Below are positions 51,131 to 60,636 of a stretch of 64,000 bases of DNA, in pieces; within the stretch, counting starts at the first letter, position 1, and each line of letters opens with the position of its first letter. Source of the stretch: Megasphaera_A sueciensis (lineage in GTDB: Bacteria; Bacillota; Negativicutes; Veillonellales; Megasphaeraceae). The stretch spans positions 930,001-994,000 of the forward strand of contig NZ_CP116939.1 in NCBI RefSeq assembly GCF_050219315.1. Direction: 5' to 3'. The notes below the pieces were generated by a model. The model saw nothing but the letters and a program-made list of their open reading frames with translations, did no database searches and was not told the DNA's origin. A program made the translations under genes and the position numbers.

Positions 51131-52345
51131 TTATTTAGTTTTTTCGATGTTTTTATGAAAAGGATAAATCCATAGATAAAAAGCAACCATAGCCCCTATT
51201 TCCCCGCCAGCCATAATAAGTCCCATTGGCAGCGCCGTATAACTACCGGCAATACCTACTAACGGTGCCATCACAGCGCCGGATATCATGGAGAAAAAAC
51301 CGATCAGAGCCGATGCGCCTCCGGCATTTCGCCCCTGAGCCTGCATAGCCATGGAAAAGCTGCTGGTACTGAGTGCTGCCAGCGTCGGAATCGTCAAAAA
51401 CAATACCAAGACAACCAGCAGGAGAGGCGCTGTCATGATAAAACACAACAGCAGGACAAGACTTCCTATCAACGCCTGATACAAAGAAATGCGAAGGATC
51501 TTCCAATCCTCCACACAACCGGTCAATTTCCCCACCAAAGCCCCACTGATCATCAGTCCGATACCGTTCATCCCAAAAATATAGCTGAACATCTGCGCCG
51601 ATACGCCATATATATTTTGAAATACAAAGGATGAACCGGAAATATAGGCAAAGAAGGCGGCAAATGCAAAGCACTGCATGATACAATGCCCCATAAAATA
51701 TCGATTGCCGAATAAACTGCCGAAACTTTTTAAATGATCCAGCAAGCCGCCGGAAATGCGTTGTGCTGCCGGCAATGTTTCCCGCATCAGCAAAGCTCCT
51801 GCCGTTAAGGCAATGCCGATCAATACGAGAAGCAGAAAAATACCCCGCCAGGAAAAAACACGTAAAATCTGACCGCCTATGACGGGTGCCAAAATCGGGG
51901 CAATCCCGTTCACCAACATCAAAATAGAAAAGAACCGGGTCAATGCCGGTCCTTTGCATACATCTCTGGCAATAGCACGAGCGATCACAATACCGGCCCC
52001 GCCGGAAAATCCCTGGATAAATCGAAATACAAGAAAAACAGAAATAGATGATACACAAGCACATATAATCGTAGAAACAGTAAAAATCAACATCCCCGCA
52101 GTCAACGGTCCTTTTCGTCCTTTTCCATCACTGGCCGGTCCGGCAAAAATCTGTCCCACCGCCATGCCGGCCATGGAAGCGGTCAATGTCATTTGAATCA
52201 TGGAGGGCGTTACCGAGAAATCAGCCATCATTGCAGGAAGCGCCGGCAAATACATATCCGTTGAAAGAGGCGCTATGGCCGCCAGCATTCCCAAAAATAC
52301 GATCAATGCCTTCGTCATATACGCCGAAGGAACCTTTGCTATCAC
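51131..52345 (-). CDS. Bcr/CflA-type MFS drug efflux transporter
   Basis: A 404-residue, 12-helix proton antiporter. The N-terminus LAAIAPLSTDMYLPALPAMMADF and the motif A-like GPASDGKGRKGPLTAG, plus FIQGFSGGAGIVIARAIARD, are typical of the Bcr/CflA group, which exports bicyclomycin, chloramphenicol, sulfonamides or cysteine. The real substrate is unknown. It lies 19 bases after the HAD phosphatase gene in the same direction. Confidence 0.9.
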   Translation of the reverse strand: MIAKVPSAYMTKALIVFLGMLAAIAPLSTDMYLPALPAMMADFSVTPSMIQMTLTASMAGMAVGQIFAGPASDGKGRKGPLTAGMLIFTVSTIICACVSSISVFLVFRFIQGFSGGAGIVIARAIARDVCKGPALTRFFSILMLVNGIAPILAPVIGGQILRVFSWRGIFLLLVLIGIALTAGALLMRETLPAAQRISGGLLDHLKSFGSLFGNRYFMGHCIMQCFAFAAFFAYISGSSFVFQNIYGVSAQMFSYIFGMNGIGLMISGALVGKLTGCVEDWKILRISLYQALIGSLVLLLCFIMTAPLLLVVLVLFLTIPTLAALSTSSFSMAMQAQGRNAGGASALIGFFSMISGAVMAPLVGIAGSYTALPMGLIMAGGEIGAMVAFYLWIYPFHKNIEKTK

Positions 52346-52364
52346 AGTATATTACCCCCTCTTC

Positions 52365-53024
52365 TTACCGCAATTCTTCCAGTGCTGCCGGAACTTCAAG
52401 CAAGCTATGTAATTCTTTCCACACTGTTTTTTTCACATCTGCCGGAATATCCACCATATCGGGAATCCAAACAGAAGGAATCGCCGCCGCTGCCGCTGCT
52501 CGCAGTCCATTTGCTGAATCCTCCAGTACAATCGCATTGGCCGGTTCTGTTCCCAATTTACTGCAAACCGTAAGGAATATATCGGGGAAAGGTTTACCAC
52601 GTTCGATTTCTTCCCCGCTTTGTATCAATTCAAAGTACGGGAGAACCGCCAGCTGCTCCAGATACTGGCGGATGCGCACCAACGGTGTCGATGAAGCTAC
52701 GGCACAGCATATATGCCGACTTTGGGCATATGCTAAACAATCATGCAATCCCGGTTTAGCCGGTACACCATGTTCTTCGATATAGGCAGCTGCCAGTTTT
52801 CTCTTTTCTGCATATATTTGTTCATAGGGAAAATCTTCTCCATATTCGGTTCGAAAAACAGATCCAATGCGGCGATTATCCATGCCGTTTATCTTATCAA
52901 ATAACGTGTCAGGAAATGTATATCCATATAAATGTCCCACTTCTTTTAAGCATTTAGCCGCTAATCGTTCTGTATCCGTCATGAGTCCATCCATATCGAA
53001 AATAAGCAATTCAGGTGTATTCAT
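52365..53024 (-). CDS. HAD-superfamily phosphatase, beta-phosphoglucomutase-like
   Basis: A 219-residue HAD hydrolase. Motif I is LIFDMDGLMTDTER, motif II AVASSTPLVRIR, motif III the Lys in ERGKPFPDIF and motif IV VLEDSANGLRAA. The GLMTDTE form and the KPFPDIF loop place it with the phosphatase/phosphomutase subgroup of YcjU, YniC and GS1-like proteins. Substrate unknown. Confidence 0.85.
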   Translation of the reverse strand: MNTPELLIFDMDGLMTDTERLAAKCLKEVGHLYGYTFPDTLFDKINGMDNRRIGSVFRTEYGEDFPYEQIYAEKRKLAAAYIEEHGVPAKPGLHDCLAYAQSRHICCAVASSTPLVRIRQYLEQLAVLPYFELIQSGEEIERGKPFPDIFLTVCSKLGTEPANAIVLEDSANGLRAAAAAAIPSVWIPDMVDIPADVKKTVWKELHSLLEVPAALEELR

Positions 53025-53111
53025 TAAGCTATTCTCCTTTTTTTACATGTAAATCTATTATAAAATATCATTTTATATTTGCAAGAAAATAGTTGTAATT
53101 TTTTTAAAAAA

Positions 53112-53132
53112 AGACCGGTACAAGACCGGTCT
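53112..53132 (-). terminator. Intrinsic terminator of the C39-like gene
   Basis: AGACCGGT pairs with ACCGGTCT around a 5-base loop, followed on the minus strand by a run of T. Confidence 0.8.
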
Positions 53133-53148
53133 CTTTGAATAGCAGGCT

Positions 53149-53787
53149 TCAGCCTGCACGTCTAATATATGCAAATCCCCCACCCAATACAGCTTCTTTA
53201 AACCACCGTGCGGGATCAAATCTTGTCATCAGGCCGCTGTCATAGCAAAGGGATTGGTGGTGTTTTCGTCCCAGCAAAGCCACAATGGAAATCCAGTGCC
53301 AATTGCTAAGTTCCAGTTCATTGCCGCGGCTGCGGTTTAAAAAAGCGACCGGTGAATCTTCTGCAAGACCGTCTCCGATAAAATCCACAATATCCTTGGC
53401 TCCTTTTTCGCAAAGATGAAACGGATACACAGGCAGCATTTCCACACTATATCGCGCCGGCGCGGCTTCATCAAGATATCGCTGCAGCCCATCTCTGAAC
53501 CATTCTGTTTTGTACAAGCCACCGCAGTGGCTGGGGGTCACATAGTCCCACACCCGTTCCATCGCTTCCCGGCGTTTACCTATAGAGTCCAACGCATTAT
53601 CCGGCATATATCCGTCGCGCTGCAGTACATAACCCGATAACAGTGCGGCAGCTGTTGGTCCGCAGCCGCTTGCCCGCTGCCATGAGGTATGGAACCAATC
53701 CTGATTATACCCGTAAATCATCGTCCCATCCTTTTTATGTAATTGTAATCGTGCAGGATGCTGCAGCACCATCGTATCCATTTTCAT
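53149..53787 (-). CDS. C39-like putative cysteine peptidase
   Basis: A 212-residue protein with no signal peptide. It has the layout of papain-like C39 proteins: Cys in ASGCGPTAAALLSGY near residue 42, His in NWHWISIVALLG near 164, and an Asp in CYDSGLMTRFDPARW that could complete the triad. There is no ABC transporter beside it, so it is not a bacteriocin leader peptidase in the usual context. Similar proteins are mostly annotated as hypothetical. It may act on a peptide or an unknown small substrate; it lies 25 bases after tcdA. Confidence 0.6.
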   Translation of the reverse strand: MKMDTMVLQHPARLQLHKKDGTMIYGYNQDWFHTSWQRASGCGPTAAALLSGYVLQRDGYMPDNALDSIGKRREAMERVWDYVTPSHCGGLYKTEWFRDGLQRYLDEAAPARYSVEMLPVYPFHLCEKGAKDIVDFIGDGLAEDSPVAFLNRSRGNELELSNWHWISIVALLGRKHHQSLCYDSGLMTRFDPARWFKEAVLGGGFAYIRRAG

Positions 53788-53812
53788 ATTCCTTTACATC
53801 TGCGTATTGTAA

Positions 53813-54523
53813 TTATGGTAATCCCGTTAAATCCCGTACCACCGCACCGGCAATAATCAAGCCACATGCAGAAGGTACAAACGAAATACTGCCGGGGCTG
53901 GGATGTACCGCATCGTCCGGCACTTGTATCGGACGCGGCATTTCCTTAGAATATACAACCTTAATGTGGCGAATATCCCGTTTCTTCAATTCACGTCGCA
54001 TGACTTTAGCCATAGGACACACCGACGTTTTTTCAATTTCTGCTAATTCAAATAATTCGGGATGCAGCTTGTTTCCTGCTCCCATAGAAGATATGACGGG
54101 AATCCCGGCATGATACGCTTCTTCAATAATGCCGATTTTGCTGCTGATCGTATCAATGGCATCCACAATGTAATCGGCTCCGGAACCAGAAATATATCCT
54201 TCGTCTTTGCCCGGTTGATAAAATAAACACCGGGAACGTACGATGATATCGGGATTGATAATACGCGCTCTGGCTGCCATGACTTCTGTCTTGTAACAGC
54301 CTATCGTATTAACGGTCGCACCTAATTGCCGATTGATATTGGATGGATCAAACACATCTTTGTCCACCAGGATCAAGGTACCGACACCCGCTCGTACCAA
54401 GGCCTCAACAACATAAGATCCGACTCCGCCCAAGCCAAAAATCAACACTGTTTTTTCGGCCAGTATATCTACTTTTTCCTGTCCGATCAGCCGCACTGTC
54501 CGCTGTGTATATTCGTTTTTCAT
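53813..54523 (-). CDS. tcdA: tRNA threonylcarbamoyladenosine dehydratase
   Basis: TcdA cyclises t6A37 of ANN-decoding tRNAs to ct6A with ATP. The 236-residue protein is an E1/ThiF-like adenylating enzyme: ATP motif LIFGLGGVGSYVVEAL, VDKDVFDPSNINRQ, DAIDTISSK and the catalytic Cys region TSVCPMAK. It lacks a ubiquitin-like partner, matching TcdA rather than ThiF or MoeB. AAAGGA precedes the ATG, which abuts the glyoxalase-fold gene's stop. Confidence 0.92.
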   Translation of the reverse strand: MKNEYTQRTVRLIGQEKVDILAEKTVLIFGLGGVGSYVVEALVRAGVGTLILVDKDVFDPSNINRQLGATVNTIGCYKTEVMAARARIINPDIIVRSRCLFYQPGKDEGYISGSGADYIVDAIDTISSKIGIIEEAYHAGIPVISSMGAGNKLHPELFELAEIEKTSVCPMAKVMRRELKKRDIRHIKVVYSKEMPRPIQVPDDAVHPSPGSISFVPSACGLIIAGAVVRDLTGLP

Positions 54524-54524
54524 C

Positions 54525-54890
54525 CTATTTCCTTTCAGGCACTACTTCCAGCCAATATCCATCGGGATCCGCAATAAAATAAATTCCCATGGCCGGGTTA
54601 TCGTATACGACACACCCCATGGCTTCATGTTTTTCATGTGATGCCTCTATATCAGAAACACTGAAGGCCGTATGGAATTCGTTTTCTCCTAAATTATATG
54701 ATTCTTTCCGATTCTTCAACCAAGTCAATTCCAGACAGAAGTCCGATACGCCGTCACCTAAATAAACGATTGTAAACGCATCCTTTTCAATACGGCGCAC
54801 TTCCTTCAGTCCCAATGCTTCCTGATAAAAATTCATGCTTTTCTGTAAATTCAAAACGTTGAAATTAGTATGTTTAAACGTATATTGCAT
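54525..54890 (-). CDS. Glyoxalase I-fold (VOC) protein
   Basis: A 121-residue vicinal-oxygen-chelate protein resembling lactoylglutathione lyase. The N-terminal FKHTNFNVLNLQKSMNFYQEALGLKE, the ELTWLKNRKESYNLGENEFHTAF segment and the C-terminal YFIADPDGYWLEVVP provide the usual His/Glu metal ligands. It would detoxify methylglyoxal adducts, using glutathione or another thiol; which thiol this organism has is unknown. Confidence 0.85.
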   Translation of the reverse strand: MQYTFKHTNFNVLNLQKSMNFYQEALGLKEVRRIEKDAFTIVYLGDGVSDFCLELTWLKNRKESYNLGENEFHTAFSVSDIEASHEKHEAMGCVVYDNPAMGIYFIADPDGYWLEVVPERK

Positions 54891-54901
54891 AGATATCCCT
54901 C

Positions 54902-55378
54902 CTATCCGATTTGCCAGCCTTTAGAAACCTGTACCCATGCTGACGAATGGGAATATTTTTCCAATTCCGGAAGCGTCAATTCAATGGCACTGTTTCCCGT
55001 TCCACAGGCAGGAAACACGGTTGTAAAACGTTTCAAGGAGTCATCCAGGAACACTTTGACGTTCGGTTTGATCGCGAACGGGCAGACCCCGCCCACCGGA
55101 TGACCGATCACCTCTTCAACCGCGTCGGTTTTGATCATCGATGCTTTTTTATGAAATCGTTCCTTGAATTTATGATTATCCACCCGTGCATCCCCGGCCA
55201 TGACTACAAGAATCGGCTGCGTATCTACCATAAAAGACATCGTCTTGGCAATCCGTTTCCCTTCTGTATGCAAAGCAGCCGCCGCTTCTTCCACGGTTGC
55301 GCTGGAATGATCCAATTCCCGGACTCGGTCCTGCATATTCCATTGTGAAAAATATTCTTTTACTTTTTCAATAGACAC
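54902..55378 (-). CDS. YbaK/ProX-domain aminoacyl-tRNA deacylase
   Basis: A 158-residue editing protein. The YbaK/EbsC fold is recognised from HSSATVEEAAAAL, the catalytic Lys in RIAKTMSFM, VDNHKFKERF, IGHPVGGVCPF and a final FPACGTGNSAIEL. Members remove wrongly attached amino acids such as Cys or Ala from tRNA-Pro. The GTG at 55378 is preferred because GAGGGGG lies 6 bases upstream. Confidence 0.88.
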   Translation of the reverse strand: MSIEKVKEYFSQWNMQDRVRELDHSSATVEEAAAALHTEGKRIAKTMSFMVDTQPILVVMAGDARVDNHKFKERFHKKASMIKTDAVEEVIGHPVGGVCPFAIKPNVKVFLDDSLKRFTTVFPACGTGNSAIELTLPELEKYSHSSAWVQVSKGWQIG

Positions 55379-55483
55379 TCTGTTCCCCCTCTTTTCCATC
55401 CTATCTTTAACTAAAATTGCTGTTGCTTAATATTATACCTTTTAGGTGTCGAATTATCAAATATTTTTATATAATTTTATTAT

Positions 55484-58400
55484 TCACAACAATTCGAAGG
55501 CTGCGGTGCTGCCTCTGTCCGTTTTTTGCACGGCTAACCGTGTATCGATACGTTCCCGCAGTTCCGGCACATGTGAAATAATTCCCACCAGTCGTCCATC
55601 CTGCCGTAAATCCAACAGCGCTTTTAAAGCAAAATCCAATGTTTCTGCATCCAGTGTGCCAAAGCCTTCATCAATAAAAATAGTATCCAAATGGATGCCG
55701 CCGGAATAGGCTTGCACTACATCTGCCAATCCCAAGGCCAACGCCAGCGAGGCCAGAAAAGTTTCTCCGCCGGATAAGGTATTGGCCGGACGGGCGTATC
55801 CCGTATAATTGTCAAATACCTCAATATCCAAACCGATCTGCTTGATGCGCTTATCCTCCCAAGTATGGGATCGCTGCAATTGATAGCGCCTGCGGCTCAT
55901 GTCACTTAGCCGCAGATTAGCCGCCTGCAGTACTTCATCAAGCAGCGCGCCTAAAATATATCGTTCAAAGTTGATTCCTGTCACTTTACCGCTAACTAAG
56001 TCATACAAAGAACCTACCGTTTTATACTGTTCTGTGAGTGCCGTTTGTTCCGTATGCCAAGACCGCAGCTGTCCGAGTCCTTTTTTCAAGGTATTGTACC
56101 GGCTTCTGACAGCGGCTTCCTGATCGGAAAGCTGCTGCCATATTTGATTTTTCATCTGCAGTTCCTTTGCATACTGTTCCACGTCCGGCTCCGGTTCCTG
56201 ACCGATTGCAGCTTCCTCCTGTGATATCCGGCCGGCTGTCTGCTGAAGAAGTTGTTCATAGCGAGCCAATTTCTTTTCTTCTTCCGGCAGGCGGGGAATA
56301 TCGTTTTGCAGCATCCTGCATTCCTGGACTGTAGAGAATCCGGCCTGCACCACCCGTTTCTTCACTTCCTCCATGCTTTCAGAATATTGGTTGCGCAGTG
56401 TTTCCACCTGCTGCGTCAGTAATCTGACCTGTTCCTGGTATCCTGCATCTGCCTTTTGCGCAGCCGTTAGATTTTCCCGGGCCGCCGCTGTCTTCTTTTC
56501 ATAGTCAGCTACTTTCATTTCCAGTCGTTGGATATCCAGCTGCAGGGTTTGTTCTATACGATATATCTCGGGAAGTTCATTTTCTGCCCGTTGTTTGGCT
56601 TCTGCCGTCCGCGCAAAATGTAGACGCGCTTCCTCCGCGCTGCTGCGAGCCGCAGTTTCCTGTTCTTCCCATTGTTTTAATTCGCTTTGACGATCCTGCA
56701 GCTGTTTCTGCATCTGCTTAGTCTGTGCAGCAGTACTTTCCAGCACTGCTCCGGCAGCTTTTTTTTCGGCCAGCCGCTGTGCCCATTCTGCCAGGCTTCC
56801 CTCTTCTACATACTGAGAACGAAGTAATTCATACTGACGCTGCTGTTCCGCCAATGCGGCTTCCAGTTTTTGTACGGCTCCCTCCGCCTGCTGCCGTCCT
56901 TTCTCACTGGTGGCAGCGATATGCTTGCGGCGCTCCACATCTTCCTTCTGCGGAAGGTGTGCGGCTGCCGCAGCCGGCTGGGGATGTTCCCGTGAACCGC
57001 AGACCGGACAAGGACTTCCGTCTTTTAGCCCCTGGGCCAGCAGAGCAGCTTGTCCCTGTAAAAACAGTGTCTGCACCGACTCATAGTCTACCGCATCCTG
57101 CTGTGCCTGCTGCTGCTGTTTCGTATAAGCTTGTACTGCCTCCGTCCTTTGTTTTTGTGTACGGTTGATTGTCGTCATCAGCTGATCTATATGCTGTTCC
57201 TGCTGCAGGCGGTCCCGGAGATTTTTTTCCTCTCCTTTGTTCTTTTCCAAGGCAACAAAAAGCTGCTGCTGTTTTTCCACAATAGGAGCCGCCGCTGCTA
57301 TCGCTTTTTTGCAATCTTCTTTTTGCGAAAGGATATGCTGCAGGCGAAGCCCTGCCTCCTGCGATTTTTTTTGGAGCCTATCGTACTGTCTTCCCAGTTC
57401 GGTACATTCATGAGCCTTTTCCACATACCCGTGGAGCTGCACGATTCGTTCCCGATTTTTGCGCATATCCTCTTGCTGGGCTTCCAGAGCCTGCTGATAT
57501 GCAGCCATATCCCGGAGTGCCGCCGCTGCTTGCTTTGATTTTACCGCCGCTTTCTCCAGTGCCGTCCCTGCCGCTATGCCCTGCCGTTGTATCTCTTCGA
57601 GTGTACGACATGGTTCGGCCAGTAGTTGTGCTTTTTTTAGCTGTTCAATCAGACTGCGCCGTTTTTCCATCATTTCCTGCTGTTGCTGCAGTACTTCCCT
57701 CTCCTTGCGGTTATTTTTCAGTACCTGCCAATGATCGGCCAATACTTGCGCACGCTGCACGACTTGTTGATAGGCATCCCGGCTGGCAAGTGCCTTGGCC
57801 TTTTTGGCTTCTAACTCCTTTTGCTGCGCCAAAAGATCCTGTCGCAGTATTTCCAGGGAATCCTCCTGCCCGACATCATTCATCTGCAAATATTGATCTA
57901 TTTTATATTGTATTGCCGTATATTTCTCTTGTACTTCATCATGCCGCTGCTTGACTAATTCTTGAAAACGGCTGTACCGTTCTGTATGAAATAAGACCTG
58001 CATGATCTGCTGGCGATCATTGGAATTCGCCAACAACAATTTACGAAAATCACCTTGCGGCAATAACACAACTTGGCGGAATTGTTCCGACTTAAACCCG
58101 AGGAGCCGTTCAACTGCGGGAGTCACCATTTTGCTGGCCAGTACGGCTTTATCTGTTCCGTCATCGCAAAGTTCATATAAAACAGCCGAAGCCGATTCTA
58201 TTTTTAAACCGGTTCCGCGCTTTTTAGCGATCTCCTGTTCCGGCTGCCGCTCGATTCTATATTTTTTTAAGCCGATAGCAAAAGTAAATGTCACATAGGT
58301 TGTTTGTTCCGGTGATGCATATTCGCTGCGCATATTGGCTCCTGTGCGTGTATTGCCGCTTGTATCTCCGTACAAGGCATAGCAAATCGCATCCAGCACT

Positions 58401-58528
58401 GTTGTTTTCCCAGCTCCCGTCGGCCCATAAATCAAAAACAGCTTACGGTCCCGCAACAGCCGGAAATCAATAATCTGCCGTCCTGCATAGGGACCGAACG
58501 CATTCATTTCCAAACAGATCGGTTTCAT
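55484..58528 (-). CDS. sbcC: Nuclease SbcCD subunit C
   Basis: SbcC is the SMC-like ATPase of the SbcCD nuclease that cuts hairpins and protein-blocked DNA ends. The ~1014-residue protein has an N-terminal Walker A (FLIYGPTGAGKTTVLDAI), long coiled coils, a central zinc hook CPVCGSREHPQP near residue 510, and the C-terminal signature LSGGETFLASLALALGLADVVQ with Walker B TIFIDEGFGTLD. The start at 58528 follows GGAAGGAG and overlaps the sbcD stop as ATGA. Confidence 0.95.
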   Translation of the reverse strand: MKPICLEMNAFGPYAGRQIIDFRLLRDRKLFLIYGPTGAGKTTVLDAICYALYGDTSGNTRTGANMRSEYASPEQTTYVTFTFAIGLKKYRIERQPEQEIAKKRGTGLKIESASAVLYELCDDGTDKAVLASKMVTPAVERLLGFKSEQFRQVVLLPQGDFRKLLLANSNDRQQIMQVLFHTERYSRFQELVKQRHDEVQEKYTAIQYKIDQYLQMNDVGQEDSLEILRQDLLAQQKELEAKKAKALASRDAYQQVVQRAQVLADHWQVLKNNRKEREVLQQQQEMMEKRRSLIEQLKKAQLLAEPCRTLEEIQRQGIAAGTALEKAAVKSKQAAAALRDMAAYQQALEAQQEDMRKNRERIVQLHGYVEKAHECTELGRQYDRLQKKSQEAGLRLQHILSQKEDCKKAIAAAAPIVEKQQQLFVALEKNKGEEKNLRDRLQQEQHIDQLMTTINRTQKQRTEAVQAYTKQQQQAQQDAVDYESVQTLFLQGQAALLAQGLKDGSPCPVCGSREHPQPAAAAAHLPQKEDVERRKHIAATSEKGRQQAEGAVQKLEAALAEQQRQYELLRSQYVEEGSLAEWAQRLAEKKAAGAVLESTAAQTKQMQKQLQDRQSELKQWEEQETAARSSAEEARLHFARTAEAKQRAENELPEIYRIEQTLQLDIQRLEMKVADYEKKTAAARENLTAAQKADAGYQEQVRLLTQQVETLRNQYSESMEEVKKRVVQAGFSTVQECRMLQNDIPRLPEEEKKLARYEQLLQQTAGRISQEEAAIGQEPEPDVEQYAKELQMKNQIWQQLSDQEAAVRSRYNTLKKGLGQLRSWHTEQTALTEQYKTVGSLYDLVSGKVTGINFERYILGALLDEVLQAANLRLSDMSRRRYQLQRSHTWEDKRIKQIGLDIEVFDNYTGYARPANTLSGGETFLASLALALGLADVVQAYSGGIHLDTIFIDEGFGTLDAETLDFALKALLDLRQDGRLVGIISHVPELRERIDTRLAVQKTDRGSTAAFELL

Positions 58529-59676
58529 AGCAGTCCGTCTCCTTCCTCTTTGATCAGTTGTTCCCATAATCCATTGGCACAGTCTGTTTCCGCTTCAGAC
58601 AACGGTTGTTCCGGACGCATAGCTTCGGTAAAACTTACAAACAATTGCCGTTCCGTTGTATTGCGCACGTCAAAATCACGTTCGTTCCTGCCTTCATATT
58701 GCCGGTTAGGTGTTTCCAAAGCCAGTGCTCTCGGGTATTTTCGGCGTACCTTAGCCATGCCATCGAGTATGGGCTCTGCATCGCTAAGCCGTATCAAAAC
58801 AAAATCATCTTTGTGGTCATCTTCTGCTTTCATAATCGTATCAAAAGACCCCTCTATGATGCGTACATCATGTTTGGGACTAAACGGCAGCCGCTTTGCA
58901 ACAACCTGTCCATCCTTATGCAAATCTACCAATATAGCACCCTTTTGCTGATGTGCTTCGCTAAAAGAATATTTCATCAGGCTGCCGGCATACCGTACTT
59001 CCGGACGCCCTGCTTGCTGCGGGCCATGCAGATGGCCCAGTGCTGTATACGAAAACGGCTCGAAAATACTTGCATCCACACAGCTGGAACCACCTACGGA
59101 TAGGGGGCGCTCTGAATCGCTGATACTGCCTCCGGTCACAAACGCATGGGCAATACAGACAGTACGTATGCCTTTCGGCAGGTTTCGGGACTGCGCCTGA
59201 CATAAACCTGCCAAAGCCGTTTGATGATCTCTTATTTCTTCATTTCCTAAAAAATGACGCACCACGGCGGGTTCTGCAAACGGAATCGGAATAAAGGCTA
59301 CCGGTCCGAAAGCATCCTCCAGTAATACCGGACCTGTCAATTTCGTCAGCTCCCCGGCAATAAATAATTGCTGCTGCATCAACAAACGGCTGGCGAAGGA
59401 TAAACGGACCGCACTGTCATGATTACCGCTGATAAGCAGCAGAGGCACCTTAAGTTCACACGTAAGTTTGGTTGCTATTTCATCAAATAATTCCACCGCT
59501 TCTGTCGGCGGCAAGCTGCGATCATAGACATCTCCCGCTAAAACGACCGCATCAATGCCTTCATCCCGTACCATCGGAAGCAGTTGTTCTGACAAAATAT
59601 ATGCCTGATCCTCCGTCACATATTCACCATAAAACATTTTTCCCAAATGCCAATCTGCCGTATGTAATATACGCAT
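58525..59676 (-). CDS. sbcD: Nuclease SbcCD subunit D
   Basis: SbcD is the manganese-dependent nuclease partner of SbcC. The 383-residue protein has the calcineurin-type motifs HTADWHLGKMFYGE, VLAGDVYDRSLP, LLISGNHDSAVRL, CIAHAFVTGG and YTALGHLHGPQQ. The C-terminal part is the capping domain. It is translationally coupled to sbcC. Confidence 0.96.
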   Translation of the reverse strand: MRILHTADWHLGKMFYGEYVTEDQAYILSEQLLPMVRDEGIDAVVLAGDVYDRSLPPTEAVELFDEIATKLTCELKVPLLLISGNHDSAVRLSFASRLLMQQQLFIAGELTKLTGPVLLEDAFGPVAFIPIPFAEPAVVRHFLGNEEIRDHQTALAGLCQAQSRNLPKGIRTVCIAHAFVTGGSISDSERPLSVGGSSCVDASIFEPFSYTALGHLHGPQQAGRPEVRYAGSLMKYSFSEAHQQKGAILVDLHKDGQVVAKRLPFSPKHDVRIIEGSFDTIMKAEDDHKDDFVLIRLSDAEPILDGMAKVRRKYPRALALETPNRQYEGRNERDFDVRNTTERQLFVSFTEAMRPEQPLSEAETDCANGLWEQLIKEEGDGLL

Positions 59677-59689
59677 ACTCCCGTCCCCC

Positions 59690-60526
59690 TTATCTATTGA
59701 TATACGCGCTGCGGAGCAACGCTATTTCATGGGCATACCCGTCAAGATCATTGGGTGTTTCCAAATAAAACGGCAAGTTCCGCAGGCGCGGATGATTGAT
59801 AATGGCAACAAACGTATCCATTCCAATATATCCCTGACCGATTTTTTCATGCCGGTCCTTATGACTGCCCAAAACATTTTTGCTATCATTCAGATGAACG
59901 GCCAGCAACCGGTCCAAGCCGATAATGCGGTCAAATTCTGTTAAAACGCCCGTCAAATCAGACACAATATCATAGCCGCCATCAAAGATATGGCATGTGT
60001 CCAAGCATACACCGATATGATCAGACAGGCGGGCTGTTTCCAGAATTCTGGCCAATTCCTCAAAGTTTCTGCCCACTTCTGATCCTTTTCCTGCCATGGT
60101 TTCCAATAGTACCGTTGTTTTCTGTCCCTCAAACATGCAGGCATCCAGCATCTCCACAATGCGTGCGATTCCTATTTCCGCACCTTGCCCGACATGACTG
60201 CCGGGATGAAAATTATAGCGGCACTGTGCGACATACTCCAGACGTTGCAAATCCTCCGCCATTGCATGAAATGCAAACTTCCTGGTGTTATCGTTGGCTG
60301 AACAAGCATTCAGGGTATAAGGAGCATGCGCCAGAATCGGGGCAAAATGATGTTCCTCCCGAAACACATTCAACGCCTGTATATCAGATATATCAAGCTT
60401 GCGTACGGTACCGCCGCGGGGATTGCGGGTAAAAAATTGAAATGTATCAGCCCCAAGAGAAACTGCTTCCTGCCCCATATGCAGAAATCCCTTGGAAATA
60501 GATAAATGACATCCTATATGCAACAT
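59690..60526 (-). CDS. nfo: Deoxyribonuclease IV (endonuclease IV)
   Basis: Nfo cuts DNA at abasic sites in base excision repair. The 278-residue TIM barrel has the zinc ligands in IGCHLSIS, ILAHAPYTLNAC, HPGSHVGQGAEIG, LLETMAGKGSEVG, GVCLDTCHIFDGGYD and AVHLNDSKNVLGSHKDRHEKIGQG. It lies 13 bases upstream of sbcD, forming a three-gene DNA repair unit nfo-sbcD-sbcC. Confidence 0.97.
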   Translation of the reverse strand: MLHIGCHLSISKGFLHMGQEAVSLGADTFQFFTRNPRGGTVRKLDISDIQALNVFREEHHFAPILAHAPYTLNACSANDNTRKFAFHAMAEDLQRLEYVAQCRYNFHPGSHVGQGAEIGIARIVEMLDACMFEGQKTTVLLETMAGKGSEVGRNFEELARILETARLSDHIGVCLDTCHIFDGGYDIVSDLTGVLTEFDRIIGLDRLLAVHLNDSKNVLGSHKDRHEKIGQGYIGMDTFVAIINHPRLRNLPFYLETPNDLDGYAHEIALLRSAYINR

Positions 60527-60590
60527 GGTTTCACCTCATCGTATAATCAGTTTCTATTATATACAACTACTTCAAAAAGAGCAAAAAAGA

Positions 60591-60609
60591 CCGAAGCATA
60601 TCGCTTCGG
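60591..60609 (-). terminator. Intrinsic terminator of the 78-residue gene
   Basis: CCGAAGC pairs with GCTTCGG and the minus strand continues into a run of six T. Confidence 0.85.
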
Positions 60610-60636
60610 CCTGCTGAATACCTATACAACTATATA

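Noticed and set aside
51243..52064. 273-codon frame inside the Bcr-type transporter gene
   Set aside because: Same strand but shifted frame; the translated product is rich in Cys and aromatic residues typical of an out-of-frame reading of a membrane protein.
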